This document shows positions 1-9,262 of a stretch of 64,000 nucleotides of DNA, one piece after another (position 1 is the first letter of the stretch; every line of letters starts with the position of its first letter). The position numbers and the translations under genes are program-made. Origin of the DNA: Rs1 sp038900335 (lineage in GTDB: Bacteria > Pseudomonadota > Gammaproteobacteria > Pseudomonadales > Balneatricaceae); assembly GCA_038900335.1 (NCBI GenBank), contig JBBMRB010000003.1, forward strand, positions 1 to 64,000. The letters are read 5' to 3'. The notes under the pieces are model-generated. The model searched no databases, had not been told where the DNA came from, and saw nothing but the letters and a program-made list of their open reading frames with translations.

Positions 1-240
1 TAGATTGCTATAAAAGCTTTTGTAGCTAATATCGACAAGCGCCCACACGAATTATCTGACCAAATTTTTAAAGAGCGGGCTGTTATCTCGTTAGAGAAAA
101 TCAGCGACTTGTTTTCTCGTCAGAGAAAATCAAGCATTCATCATCGTTAGATGATGTTACTTAAGCTTCGTTAGCCTTGGGCTAAGTCACCGCTGATGTT
201 TGCGGTAGTGCTTAAGTGAGGTGCGTATTATATAGAAGCA
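1..240 (-). other. rRNA operon leader (upstream of 16S rRNA, which lies left of the window)
   Basis: Read on the minus strand, 66-77 gives CGCTCTTTAAAA, a good match to the boxA antitermination signal of bacterial rRNA leaders. It is followed by a GTGTGGGCGCTTG segment (about 36-48) like the stretch just before mature 16S rRNA in gammaproteobacteria. The segment between boxA and the promoters also has small stem-loops, for example CATCATC/GATGATG at 139-145 and 150-156. The 16S gene itself is not visible, so transcription must leave the window at position 1. Confidence 0.8.
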
Positions 241-254
241 CCTGAGTTAGTCAA
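227..254 (-). promoter_or_regulatory. rRNA promoter P2-like
   Basis: On the minus strand a -35 TTGACT (249-254) and a -10 TATAAT (227-232) are separated by 16 bp and followed by a G+C-rich discriminator (ACGCACC). It lies between the boxA leader and the stronger upstream promoter, as expected for the second promoter of an rrn operon. Confidence 0.78.
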
Positions 255-511
255 TCTTTATTTCGTTTATTTTTAATTTGTTTTTGAAGCGATTAAAGTA
301 AAACAATAAACACGACAACAACAGATTAGAAATTAAAACATGAAACTAAAAACCAACCCGACCAATCATTTTCTTTATTATTAATCTTTCAAAAACAAGA
401 AGTTAAATAACTTATCATTCTTTCAAGGTTCTTTATAAGCTAAAGAAAAAACCGACCATCTCGCTGTGTTTCTAAGGTAACTTTCTGGGTCACCCTGTAG
501 CGAGGAGGCGA

Positions 512-539
512 ATTATATACAGATTTTGCAGCCCGTCAA
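512..539 (-). promoter_or_regulatory. rRNA promoter P1-like
   Basis: On the minus strand a -35 TTGACG (534-539) and a perfect -10 TATAAT (512-517) are spaced by 16 bp. A G+C-rich discriminator (TCGCCTCC) follows, typical of stringently controlled rrn promoters. Upstream of the -35 (540-570) the DNA is strongly A+T-rich, consistent with an UP element. No gene lies between this promoter and the boxA leader. Confidence 0.8.
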
Positions 540-571
540 CGCTTTATTTGATTTAATTAAAATAAAGCGTT
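538..571. repeat. 12-bp inverted repeat over the -35/UP region of P1
   Basis: AACGCTTTATTT (538-549) and AAATAAAGCGTT (560-571) are perfect inverted copies with a 10-bp A+T-rich spacer, followed on the plus strand by a T run. It could be a terminator-like stem or a protein-binding palindrome; it overlaps the first two bases of the -35. Confidence 0.6.
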
Positions 572-653
572 TTTTAGCTGGTTTCTTTCGGTCAGTAATC
601 AATCTATACTTAGCAAACACTTACTTCTTAATACTTACTAATAGTTGATTTAT

Positions 654-1604
654 ATGACAAATCTTGCTGAAACACTCGCTTTTTCATTATCTATTACTGT
701 TCCGATCTTTATGGTTCTGTTTCTTGGCACCTTTTTAGGCAAAAAGAAACAGATAGATCAAGGCTTTATAGAAACCGGCTCAAAACTAGTTTTCAATATC
801 ACGCTCCCGGCATTATTGTTTATCAATATAAGCCAAGCTAGCTTTCAACAATCGACTAACTTTAAGTTAATCGGTGCTGGCTTAATAGCCTCTCTTATTA
901 TCTGGGCCGCTTTAGAGCTAGTAGCTAAATTTTACATAGAAGACAGCAATGATAGAGGCGTTGTTGTTCAGGGTGGATTTCGCTCTAACATGGGTATATT
1001 TGGCCTTGCGTTTTGCTTTAACGCTTATGGTAACGAAGGTATTGTTAGTGCTTCACTCTATTTAGCCGCACTCACTATCCTAGCCAATATCCTATCGATT
1101 ATTTCTTTGAATCGTGCAAGCAATAAAGATATTGGTATTAGGCAAACCATTATAGGTATTATCAAAAACCCGCTTATTCTGGCGATTATTGCAGCTTTAC
1201 CGTTCTCCTACTTCGAAGTAACAATGCCTACGATGGTTATCCATACTGGGGAATATTTTGCCAATATGACATTACCACTTGCCTTGCTTTGCATTGGTGC
1301 CAGCTTAGATTTAAAAGCATTGCGCACCACACTTAAAGGAGCAGGAATAGCTTTCATTGCAAAATTAGTATTCACGCCTTTACTCGCTGTCGCTATTGCT
1401 ATGATGTTTGGTTTTAGGGGGATGGATTTAGGCATTGTACTATTGATGAGCTGCGCACCAACTGCTGCTGCAAGCTATGTAATGGTAAGAGCAATGGGAG
1501 GCAACGCACCACTGGCTGCAAATATTGTAGTATTAACAACACTGGGATCACTATTTACTACCAGCATTTATGTTTTCGTGTTTTCTCAACTCAATTTTAT
1601 CTAA
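654..1604 (+). CDS. AEC-family transporter (auxin efflux carrier/malonate permease type)
   Basis: The 316-residue protein is hydrophobic throughout, with about ten predicted membrane segments arranged as two halves around a central break. It has the glycine- and proline-rich segments and FGFRGMDLGI-type loops of the AEC (MdcF/YfdV) family of secondary carriers for small organic acids. The substrate cannot be read from sequence. An upstream in-frame TTG at 645 exists, but the ATG at 654 is preferred; neither has a clear ribosome site. It diverges from the rRNA promoters on its left and converges with fre on its right. Confidence 0.82.
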   Translation: MTNLAETLAFSLSITVPIFMVLFLGTFLGKKKQIDQGFIETGSKLVFNITLPALLFINISQASFQQSTNFKLIGAGLIASLIIWAALELVAKFYIEDSNDRGVVVQGGFRSNMGIFGLAFCFNAYGNEGIVSASLYLAALTILANILSIISLNRASNKDIGIRQTIIGIIKNPLILAIIAALPFSYFEVTMPTMVIHTGEYFANMTLPLALLCIGASLDLKALRTTLKGAGIAFIAKLVFTPLLAVAIAMMFGFRGMDLGIVLLMSCAPTAAASYVMVRAMGGNAPLAANIVVLTTLGSLFTTSIYVFVFSQLNFI

Positions 1605-1614
1605 ACAATGACAT

Positions 1615-1655
1615 CAACTAAGGCCCCTTCCCTTTATGGCAACGGGCTTTAGTTG
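1615..1655. terminator. Hairpin between convergent AEC and fre genes
   Basis: CAACTAAGGCCC (1615-1626) pairs with GGGCTTTAGTTG (1644-1655) over 12 bp with one G-U pair. It sits 10 bp after one stop and 19 bp before the other. There is no long T run, so a shared bidirectional transcription end is plausible but not certain. Confidence 0.5.
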
Positions 1656-1673
1656 ACGTACAGTGATATACCT

Positions 1674-2402
1674 TTATTTTCTTGGTGCGTATGCAAGTAC
1701 ATCAGATAAAAGCTGAGATTCTTTCATACCCTTAGCCTCACATGCATCTAATAGTGCATAAACCATATCAGGGGAGCCACTTGCCAACATTTTAACATTA
1801 TTAAAGTTATCAAAATCTTGCAATATCGCTGTAGGAATCAAATCCACTCTTCCCGTCCATCCACATTTATCAGTCGGATCACTGACCACTGGATGATAAG
1901 TAATATTACTGTGATCTTTAGCCCACTGTATTGGCAACTCTAACCAATACAGGTCATTTGCAGCTCTGACCCCCCAATATATATGTATTTTATTTTTTAC
2001 TTTACTTGCAAGCAAATGCTCAACCACGCTTTTTACTTGCGAAAAGCCAGTACTCGCAGCGGTTAATACCAGAATATCATCATCTGCTAAATCAGCTGCT
2101 TTGATACAGGCAACGCCTTTAGCTAGTTCAACCGTAATTTCTTTCTCTACTAACAAATAATCTATTAGCGCTTTGGTGAACTCACTATCTGGATTGCTGC
2201 GAATATGAAGCTCTAACAATTGCCCAGCTTCAGGCGCAGAACCAATTGAGAAAGAAGCGCTTCTACCTGTCGGCAGATATAAATCTAAATACTGGCCTGC
2301 AACATATAAATTGTTATTTTTAACTGGCAAAAGCAATTTTAGCTGATAGACATCATGATTTAATTTTTCTACACTTTGAATACTACAATTTAGTTTTTCC
2401 AC
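1674..2402 (-). CDS. fre: NAD(P)H-flavin reductase-like protein (Fre family)
   Basis: The 242-residue protein has the ferredoxin-reductase fold order: an FAD/flavin-binding beta-barrel at residues 1-105 with the RSASFSIGS motif near 48 (Fre has RPFSMAS), then an NAD-binding domain with the TAASTGFSQ loop near 114 and a C-terminal SGSPDM segment. Family members reduce free flavins with NAD(P)H. It lies just downstream of ubiD, the same order as ubiD-fre in E. coli, supporting orthology. The start is GTG at 2402, chosen because AGAGGA lies 6 bp before it. The nucleotide loop is less glycine-rich than in E. coli Fre, so cofactor preference is uncertain. Confidence 0.8.
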   Translation of the reverse strand: MEKLNCSIQSVEKLNHDVYQLKLLLPVKNNNLYVAGQYLDLYLPTGRSASFSIGSAPEAGQLLELHIRSNPDSEFTKALIDYLLVEKEITVELAKGVACIKAADLADDDILVLTAASTGFSQVKSVVEHLLASKVKNKIHIYWGVRAANDLYWLELPIQWAKDHSNITYHPVVSDPTDKCGWTGRVDLIPTAILQDFDNFNNVKMLASGSPDMVYALLDACEAKGMKESQLLSDVLAYAPRK

Positions 2403-2566
2403 TATCTGTCCTCTGGCGAGACACCTCTCACCATTTTATATAATATTTCGCGTTCCGTTTAGCTGATCTAAATTTTATTAAACAAACCCCAACTCAACTA
2501 TCGCTATTGCATTGAGAATATTGTAAATAAATTCAACATACTAGGTTATTTAATAATTATAGCGGT

Positions 2567-4060
2567 TTACTTAGCAAGTGCGGGCTTATCTATTGCTAAA
2601 TCTTGCCATATATCATCAATACGTTGTTTTACCTCTTGATCCATCACTATTGGCTCACCCCACTCCCTTGTTGTTTCACCTTGCCACTTATTGGTCGCAT
2701 CCATACCCATTTTTGAACCCAAGCCAGAGACAGGGGATGCAAAGTCGAGATAATCAATTGGGGTATTATCTATCAAAACTGTATCCCTTGATGGATCCAT
2801 TCGAGTAGTAATCGCCCAAATCACATCTTCCCAGTTCCTTGCATCTATATCATCATCACAGACAATGACAAATTTGGTATACATGAACTGTCTTAAGAAA
2901 GACCATACTCCTAACATCACTCTTTTGGCATGACCTGGATATTGTTTTTTGATCGTGACGACAGCCATTCGGTAAGAACAACCCTCTGGCGGCAAATAAA
3001 AGTCTACTATTTCTGGAAATTGTTTTTGTAATATAGGCACAAATACTTCGTTTAGAGCCACGCCTAAAATAGCAGGCTCATCTGGTGGTCTACCGGTATA
3101 GGTACTATGATAAATAGGGTCTTTACGATGAGTAATAGTCTGCACTGTAAATACTGGAAATTTATCTACTTCATTATAATAACCGGTGTGATCACCGAAC
3201 GGCCCTTCATCTGCCATTTCATCAGGGTAGATAACACCCTCTAAAATAAATTCAGCACTTGCCGGTACTTGCAAATCATTAGTAAGACACTTTACAACTT
3301 CTGTCTTGCTACCACGCAACAAACCAGCAAATGCATATTCAGACAAGGTATCTGGTACCGGTGTAACGGCTCCAAGAATTGTTGCAGGGTCTGCACCTAA
3401 TGCGACAGAGACCGGAAACGGCTCACCTGGATGCGCTTTTTTCCATTCTTGAAAATCTAGTGCGCCACCGCGATGTGACAACCAACGCATAATGAGTTTG
3501 TTTTTTCCGATGAGCTGCTGTCTGTAAATTCCTAAATTTTGACGCTCTTTTTCAGGGCCCTTAGTTACGACCAATGGCCAGGTAACTAGCGGCCCGGCAT
3601 CACCAGGCCAGCACGTTTGTATTGGGAGCTTATACAGATCCACATCATCTTCTTTAATAACAACTTGCTGACACACAGGTTTTTTAACTACTTTAGGCCC
3701 CATATTTAGTACTTGTTTGAATATCGGCATTTTCTCCCAAGCATCACGCATACCTTTAGGAGGCTCAGGCTCTTTAAGCATTGCTAATACTTTACCAACC
3801 TCTCGCAACGCGCTGACATCTTGCTGCCCCATACCTAGAGCAACTCTCTCAGGCGTGCCGAATAAATTAGTGAGTACGGGGTATTCATAACCTTTGGGGT
3901 TTTCAAACAATAATGCTGGGCCGCCCGTTTTTAGTGTTCTATCACTAATTTCGGTCATTTCTAAATTTGGATCTATTTCTTGAGAGATACGCACCAGCTG
4001 ACCACGCTCTTCAAGCATGTCGATAAAATCTCTCAAGTCTTTATATTTTTGCTGCGCCAT
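2567..4060 (-). CDS. ubiD: 3-octaprenyl-4-hydroxybenzoate carboxy-lyase
   Basis: The product decarboxylates the polyprenyl-hydroxybenzoate intermediate of ubiquinone synthesis using prenylated FMN made by UbiX. The 497 residues equal the length of E. coli UbiD and near-identical blocks run end to end: KERQNLGIYRQQLIGKNK, GADPATILGAVTPVPDTLSE, the EGPFGDHTGYYNE metal/prFMN region, and DPSRDTVLIDNTPIDYLDFA. The ATG at 4060 is preferred over the one at 4066: AGAG in the leader is 6 bp from the former and directly abuts the latter. It precedes fre on the same strand and follows rho after a terminator. Confidence 0.95.
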   Translation of the reverse strand: MAQQKYKDLRDFIDMLEERGQLVRISQEIDPNLEMTEISDRTLKTGGPALLFENPKGYEYPVLTNLFGTPERVALGMGQQDVSALREVGKVLAMLKEPEPPKGMRDAWEKMPIFKQVLNMGPKVVKKPVCQQVVIKEDDVDLYKLPIQTCWPGDAGPLVTWPLVVTKGPEKERQNLGIYRQQLIGKNKLIMRWLSHRGGALDFQEWKKAHPGEPFPVSVALGADPATILGAVTPVPDTLSEYAFAGLLRGSKTEVVKCLTNDLQVPASAEFILEGVIYPDEMADEGPFGDHTGYYNEVDKFPVFTVQTITHRKDPIYHSTYTGRPPDEPAILGVALNEVFVPILQKQFPEIVDFYLPPEGCSYRMAVVTIKKQYPGHAKRVMLGVWSFLRQFMYTKFVIVCDDDIDARNWEDVIWAITTRMDPSRDTVLIDNTPIDYLDFASPVSGLGSKMGMDATNKWQGETTREWGEPIVMDQEVKQRIDDIWQDLAIDKPALAK

Positions 4061-4145
4061 GATCATCTCTTAAAACATATTAAAATCATTTTCAGACACC
4101 AGTATCGCATTCGATATCACTGAGTCCAAGCTTTGATTTTTTTAC

Positions 4146-4177
4146 CAAAAAAAAGGGCGAACTCACGTTCACCCCTT
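4146..4177 (-). terminator. Rho-independent terminator downstream of rho
   Basis: On the minus strand a stem AAGGGGTGAAC/GTTCGCCCTT (one bulge, one G-U) with a 4-nt loop is followed directly by eight T residues. It begins about 40 bp after the rho stop codon and separates rho from ubiD. Confidence 0.8.
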
Positions 4178-4216
4178 AATATATTTATCTAAACGCTAAG
4201 TTGCTATTAATGCTCG

Positions 4217-5476
4217 TTATTTACGACGCATTGATAAGAAGAACTCATCATTTGTTTTAAAGTCTTTAAGCTTATCTAGAACAAACTCAATTGCAGCAGT
4301 ATCTTCCATCGGATCTAACAATTTACGAAGAATCCACATACGTTGTAATTCTTCTTCTGTTGTTAACAAGTCTTCACGACGAGTACCTGAACGGCGAATA
4401 TTGATCGCTGGGTAAACACGCTTTTCAGCAGCGCGACGATCTAGGTGGATTTCAGAGTTACCTGTACCTTTGAATTCTTCAAAGATAACCTCATCCATTT
4501 TTGAACCAGTATCTACCAGAGCCGTCGCTATAATTGTTAAGCTACCACCCTCTTCGATATTACGAGCAGCACCAAAGAAACGTTTTGGACGCTCAAGTGC
4601 ATGTGCATCGACACCACCGGTTAATACTTTACCTGATGATGGAATAACTGTGTTGTAAGCTCGAGCTAGTCGAGTGATCGAGTCAAGCAGGATCACAACA
4701 TCTTTTTTATGCTCTGTTAAGCGCTTAGCTTTTTCAATAACCATCTCTGCAACTTGTACATGTCTTGCAGGCGGCTCATCAAATGTTGAAGCTACTACTT
4801 CGCCACGAACGGTACGTTGCATTTCCGTTACTTCTTCTGGGCGCTCATCTATTAGCAAAACAATCATATGACATTCAGGATTATTACGGGTAATGCTGTT
4901 TGCAATATTTTGCAGCATTAGTGTCTTACCAGCTTTTGGCGGTGAAACGACTAGAGCACGCTGACCTTTACCAATTGGCGCCATTAAATCAATAACACGA
5001 GCGGTCAAATCTTCAGTACTACCGTTACCCATTTCAAGAATCATGCGATCTTGAGCAAACAAAGGCGTTAAATTTTCAAACAATACCTTGTTTTTCGCAT
5101 TTTCAGGTCGGTCATAGTTAATTTCATTAACCTTTAACAGAGCAAAATAGCGTTCGCTGTCTTTTGGCGGTCTAATTTTACCTGCGACAGTATCACCTGT
5201 ACGCAAATTAAAACGTCTGATTTGACTTGGGGAGACATAAATGTCATCAGGTCCTGCTAAATAAGAAGCATCTGCTGATCGTAAAAAGCCGTAACCGTCT
5301 TGAAGAATTTCTAGCACACCATCGCCATAAATATCTTCGCCACCTTTTGCGTGTTTCTTCAATATCGCAAAAATTACATCCTGTTTACGTGAACGACCTA
5401 AATTTTCTAGGCCCATGTCTTTCGCTGTTTCGATTAAATCGTGAACATTCTTTGTTTTTAATTGGGTAAGATTCAT
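4217..5476 (-). CDS. rho: Transcription termination factor Rho
   Basis: The 419-residue RNA-dependent helicase matches the standard length. It has the N-terminal helical domain (MNLTQLK), the cold-shock-like RNA-binding fold with DGYGFLRS near residue 62, the Walker A PPKAGKTLML near 180, Walker B VILLDSITRLAR near 260, and the secondary RNA site GTGNSEIHL. It terminates untranslated transcripts as a hexamer. It sits downstream of trxA, a common gammaproteobacterial arrangement, and has its own terminator. Confidence 0.97.
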   Translation of the reverse strand: MNLTQLKTKNVHDLIETAKDMGLENLGRSRKQDVIFAILKKHAKGGEDIYGDGVLEILQDGYGFLRSADASYLAGPDDIYVSPSQIRRFNLRTGDTVAGKIRPPKDSERYFALLKVNEINYDRPENAKNKVLFENLTPLFAQDRMILEMGNGSTEDLTARVIDLMAPIGKGQRALVVSPPKAGKTLMLQNIANSITRNNPECHMIVLLIDERPEEVTEMQRTVRGEVVASTFDEPPARHVQVAEMVIEKAKRLTEHKKDVVILLDSITRLARAYNTVIPSSGKVLTGGVDAHALERPKRFFGAARNIEEGGSLTIIATALVDTGSKMDEVIFEEFKGTGNSEIHLDRRAAEKRVYPAINIRRSGTRREDLLTTEEELQRMWILRKLLDPMEDTAAIEFVLDKLKDFKTNDEFFLSMRRK

Positions 5477-5645
5477 ATGTTTGGAGTGATGGCCTTTAAG
5501 GGCAATGCTGAGGGTTATTTAATAGTTTGTAAGACTAAATGACGTGGATACACCGATAATCGGTTATTTTAACTTGCTAAGTATAAACATTAACAATGTA
5601 GTGATTTTGAAATTAATATAGAAGGTTGATTGGTATCTGTCCAGT

Positions 5646-5690
5646 AAAATAAGGAAAGAAAGTCATATTAATAACTCTCATCCTTATTTT
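5646..5690 (-). terminator. Possible terminator downstream of trxA
   Basis: AAAATAAGGA (5646-5655) and TCCTTATTTT (5681-5690) are perfect 10-bp inverted copies around a 25-nt loop, just past the trxA stop codon. The stem is A+T-rich and the loop long, so this is tentative. Confidence 0.4.
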
Positions 5691-5702
5691 TAGCTGTTTT
5701 CT

Positions 5703-6032
5703 TTACAAATTAGCGTCGATAAAAGCAGCTAACTGAGACTTAGATAGAGCACCCACTTTTGTCGCTTCTAGGTTTCCACCTTTAAATAGCATCAGTGTTG
5801 GGATACCACGAATACCAAATTTTGGTGGGGTTTCAGTGTTTTCATCAATATTTAACTTACAAACACTAAGGCCTTTTGCCGCATATTCTTTGGCTATTTC
5901 TTCAAGTACAGGTGCAATCATTTTACAAGGACCACACCACTCTGCCCAATAATCAACAAGTACTGCGCCTTCTGCATTAAGAACCTGCTCTTCAAAAGAG
6001 GCATCTGTTACATTAATTATATTTTCACTCAT
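5703..6032 (-). CDS. trxA: Thioredoxin 1
   Basis: The 109-residue protein is a single thioredoxin fold with the redox motif WCGPC at residues 32-36, the buried Asp in VDYWAEW, and the cis-proline loop RGIPTLMLF. It reduces disulfides of cytoplasmic proteins using electrons from thioredoxin reductase. It lies upstream of rho on the same strand but about 230 bp away. AGGAG precedes the ATG closely. Confidence 0.95.
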   Translation of the reverse strand: MSENIINVTDASFEEQVLNAEGAVLVDYWAEWCGPCKMIAPVLEEIAKEYAAKGLSVCKLNIDENTETPPKFGIRGIPTLMLFKGGNLEATKVGALSKSQLAAFIDANL

Positions 6033-6243
6033 TGAATTTCTCCTAAGATAATATCTATTTAGTTAAATGCTACTAAACAGCCACAATAACGACACAAACA
6101 ATCTGGCAATTCATCATCATGGCTAATTTAACAAAGGACTTAAGCAAAAGCTTTGCCCGTCAATAGCATTCAACTCATTCAGTTACACTAACAATATCAC
6201 TATAATGGTGTTAGCTTTACTGATTTCAACCTCTTAAGCTAAC

Positions 6244-7788
6244 TTAAACGCTAGGGCCGGCATTAATAATACTTTGGGCAACTGCATCAAACTTAGTAAA
6301 GTTTTTATTGAACTTTTCAATTAATTGCGCCGCTTCTGCATCATATGCCGCTGGGTCAGCCCAAGTATTACGTGGTTGTAATAATTGAGTATCAACACCT
6401 GGCACTGCAACAGGGACATCTAAATTCAATTGATCTAAATGCACTGTTTCAGTATCAACGAGTGCACCACTTTGAATTGCTGCTATCACCGCACGTGTTG
6501 TTGGAATGCTAAAGCGCTTTCCTTCACCGTATGCGCCACCTGTCCAACCAGTATTAACTAGATAAACTTTTGAGCCGAACTCTTCTACGCGTTTAATTAA
6601 TAAATCAGCGTAAACACTTGCGGCTCTTGGGAAGAAAGGCGCCCCAAAACACGTTGAGAAAGTAGACTTAATACCACCACCAGAACCCATTTCTGTTGAT
6701 CCTACTAGCGCGGTATAACCTGATAAAAAGTGATATGCAGCCGCTTCATTAGAAAGCACTGATACCGGAGGCAATACACCTGTCAAATCACACGTTAAGA
6801 AAATAATAGCTTTAGGCTCGCCACCTAGATTTTCAGCGGTACGTTTTTCAACGTGCTCTAATGGATAAGCACAACGACCATTTTCGGTATGGCTAGTATC
6901 ATCGTAATCAGCCAAACGCTCCTCATCTAACACAACGTTTTCAACAATGGCGCCAAAGCGAATAGCATCCCAGATGATTGGCTCATTTTTCTGCGATAAA
7001 TTAATCGTTTTTGCGTAACAACCGCCCTCCAGGTTAAAGACAACATCTTTGCCCCAACCATGCTCGTCATCACCTATTAAATAACGCTCTGGATCTGCTG
7101 AAAGCGTGGTTTTACCAGTACCCGATAAGCCAAAGAACAAAGTCGTATCGCCATCTTCACCAACATTGGCAGAACAGTGCATTGGCAGCACGTCTTTTTC
7201 AGGTAATAAAAAGTTTTGTACTGAGAACATCGCTTTTTTCATTTCACCGGCATAACGCATACCCGCCAATAAAACTTTACGTTTTGCGAAGTTAAGAATG
7301 ACACAACCTTCACTGTTGGTACCATCACGCTGGGGCTCACAAACAAAGTCAGCCGCGTTGATGATTTGCCACTCTTCTTTTGATTTTGGATTATATTCTT
7401 CAGGAAGTATAAATAGATTTTGACCAAATAGATTTTGCCAAGCGGTTTGCGTCGACATTTTTACAGCTAAATAATGATTGCTGTCAGAGCCTACATGTAC
7501 ATTTGAAACAAAGTGTTCTTTATCTGCCAAATAGCTTTCAACTCGCTCCCATAGCGCGTCAAATTTATCGCTATCAAACGCTCTGTTCACTGAACCCCAA
7601 TCAATAAGGTCTGATGTGCTAGGCTCATCAACAATGAAACGATCTAAAGGAGAACGCCCTGTTCTCGTACCTGTATTTACGACAAGAGCACCAGTATTCG
7701 CTAACTGCCCTTCACCTCTGATAATAGCTTGTTGAACTAATTCAGCACGGCTTAAATTGACATGCACCATATCTTTTTTTTTGGTCAT
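6244..7788 (-). CDS. pckA: Phosphoenolpyruvate carboxykinase (ATP)
   Basis: The product converts oxaloacetate plus ATP to PEP and CO2, the entry step of gluconeogenesis. The 514-residue protein is in the usual range and shows the substrate loop GTRTGRSPLDRF, the P-loop GLSGTGKTTLS near residue 223, the metal site DDEHGWG, and the adenine-binding region NTGWTGGAYGEGKR near 417. The ATG at 7788 has AAAGGA 9 bp upstream. It follows hslO in gene order as in E. coli, although a terminator and about 440 bp separate them. Confidence 0.96.
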   Translation of the reverse strand: MTKKKDMVHVNLSRAELVQQAIIRGEGQLANTGALVVNTGTRTGRSPLDRFIVDEPSTSDLIDWGSVNRAFDSDKFDALWERVESYLADKEHFVSNVHVGSDSNHYLAVKMSTQTAWQNLFGQNLFILPEEYNPKSKEEWQIINAADFVCEPQRDGTNSEGCVILNFAKRKVLLAGMRYAGEMKKAMFSVQNFLLPEKDVLPMHCSANVGEDGDTTLFFGLSGTGKTTLSADPERYLIGDDEHGWGKDVVFNLEGGCYAKTINLSQKNEPIIWDAIRFGAIVENVVLDEERLADYDDTSHTENGRCAYPLEHVEKRTAENLGGEPKAIIFLTCDLTGVLPPVSVLSNEAAAYHFLSGYTALVGSTEMGSGGGIKSTFSTCFGAPFFPRAASVYADLLIKRVEEFGSKVYLVNTGWTGGAYGEGKRFSIPTTRAVIAAIQSGALVDTETVHLDQLNLDVPVAVPGVDTQLLQPRNTWADPAAYDAEAAQLIEKFNKNFTKFDAVAQSIINAGPSV

Positions 7789-8164
7789 TACTAAATCCTT
7801 TGGCTGTTAGCCAAACTCCACCTGTAAGCGAAAAATTAAATTTACATTTTACTTTTTCACGTCTGCGCGTGATTTCTGTAGGTCATTTTCGTAAAAACGA
7901 GACCATTATTTTGTGTCGTTATATAAGCTCTAAAGGCTCATTTAAACTCACCCCAGCAGTGAAACATAAAAGACAAAAGGTTAAAAACAAAATTTTCAGA
8001 ATTTATGGTATATTTTGAACTTAGCCGTTAAGAAAAGCTTTTTGATGTGATGACGAAAAACTCAAGGTTCGTATATGTATTATTTTTTTCTATTTAGAAA
8101 AAACGAACAGATTCGCTCTTAAATATGCAGCAGATGATATAAAACGTTAAAATTGGCAAAACGT
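7789..8164. other. Intergenic region upstream of pckA
   Basis: The stretch is A+T-rich and holds only the pckA ribosome site near its left end and, at its right edge, the hslO terminator. A 72-codon open frame on the plus strand lacks recognisable similarity and composition, so I do not call a gene. The pckA promoter must lie here but no convincing -35/-10 pair stands out. Confidence 0.5.
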
Positions 8165-8194
8165 AAAAAACCAGGGCAATAGCAGATTGCCCTG
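8165..8194 (-). terminator. Rho-independent terminator downstream of hslO
   Basis: On the minus strand CAGGGCAAT pairs with ATTGCCCTG (9 bp, 5-nt loop at 8181-8185), followed by GG and six T residues. It lies about 35 bp after the hslO stop, ending the yrfG-hslR-hslO run. Confidence 0.9.
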
Positions 8195-8227
8195 TCGAGT
8201 GACTGCAGGTGGTACTAAAGTGAATAT

Positions 8228-9121
8228 TTAATGTAATTTTTGCTTTTTATCCTGCTCTTTTGCCAAACAAATCTCGTTGACATCATCGCCATCAAACACA
8301 TAATTACTATTGCAAAATTGGCAGTCAATTTCTATCGTACCACGCTCTTGGATGATATCTTGCAGCTCTGCACTATCAATTAATTTTAACGCTCGCTCGC
8401 TTCTTTCCCTTGAACACTGACATTTAAATTCAATTGATTCTCCCTCAAATAGCCGACAATTTTCTTCGTGGAACAATCTAAATAATAACGTCTCATTATC
8501 TAGCGACAATAGCTCTGTACTGCTAAGTGTTTGAGCAAGCATTGCCAATCGTCTAAAGTCTTCCTGTCCACTTTGTGCAGCGGGTAGTACTTGTAACATT
8601 AGCCCACGCGCTTTAACGCCATCACATGCTAGGGTAAATTGAGTTTCTAACTGTTCTGAGCGGGCAAAATAGTCAGCTAAACACAAAGCCAGCGTATCAT
8701 GCTCTAATGGCACAAAACCTTGATAACGATTACCGACCTCTGGGTCAATGGTAATCACTAAATGGCCTTTCTCTAGCATATCCTTAAAGCTCAAACCCTC
8801 TGCAATATCTTCATCAAATTGAGCAATGGCTCGGCATTGATTTAGATGGTTACACTCGGCCATTAATGCAGACACACTGCCCTCACCTTTAGCCTGTAAT
8901 ATGAGTTTGCCCTCAAACTTTAAGTTCATACTTAAAATAGACACTGCCGCTAACATTTGTCCCAGTATTTGCTGGATGACAACAGGGTAATCGTGCAAGG
9001 CGATAACATCTTGATAGCTTTTATCTAAACTCGTTACCACACCACGAACATCTAGTTCATCAAAAAGAATTCGTTGAATTTGGTCTGCATTATTCATTGT
9101 AAGTTCGTTAACCTGTGTCAT
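8228..9121 (-). CDS. hslO: Hsp33, redox-regulated chaperone holdase
   Basis: The 297-residue protein is activated by oxidation and unfolding of a C-terminal zinc domain. That domain is visible: CQCSRER near residue 236 and CQFC near 268, the CxC...CxxC set. Core blocks match the family, including MLLxVLPA-like LMLQVLPAAQ and RSEQLETQF. The ATG at 9121 gives an N-terminus somewhat longer than in E. coli; ATG 9097 (MNNADQIQ) is an equally credible start. It is downstream of hslR, as in E. coli. Confidence 0.93.
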   Translation of the reverse strand: MTQVNELTMNNADQIQRILFDELDVRGVVTSLDKSYQDVIALHDYPVVIQQILGQMLAAVSILSMNLKFEGKLILQAKGEGSVSALMAECNHLNQCRAIAQFDEDIAEGLSFKDMLEKGHLVITIDPEVGNRYQGFVPLEHDTLALCLADYFARSEQLETQFTLACDGVKARGLMLQVLPAAQSGQEDFRRLAMLAQTLSSTELLSLDNETLLFRLFHEENCRLFEGESIEFKCQCSRERSERALKLIDSAELQDIIQERGTIEIDCQFCNSNYVFDGDDVNEICLAKEQDKKQKLH

Positions 9122-9262
9122 AGAGTTTAAAGTGAAGTAGAAAGTTTATTGTATCGCCCTTCTAAGATGATAGAGACTGTATAGGGTCTTATTCGCTATT
9201 TTCTAGCCCTGTCACCAAATAAACAGCGGTAAATAACAAGCTAAGGCCATTGTATTTAAAAT

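Noticed and set aside
1208..1435. Minus-strand frame inside the AEC transporter gene
   Set aside because: Antisense shadow of a well-supported gene; the same holds for many other antisense frames in rho, rep, glpK and the heme genes.
7800..8018. 72-codon plus-strand frame in the pckA upstream region
   Set aside because: No similarity, no ribosome site, and it lies where the pckA leader and promoter must be.
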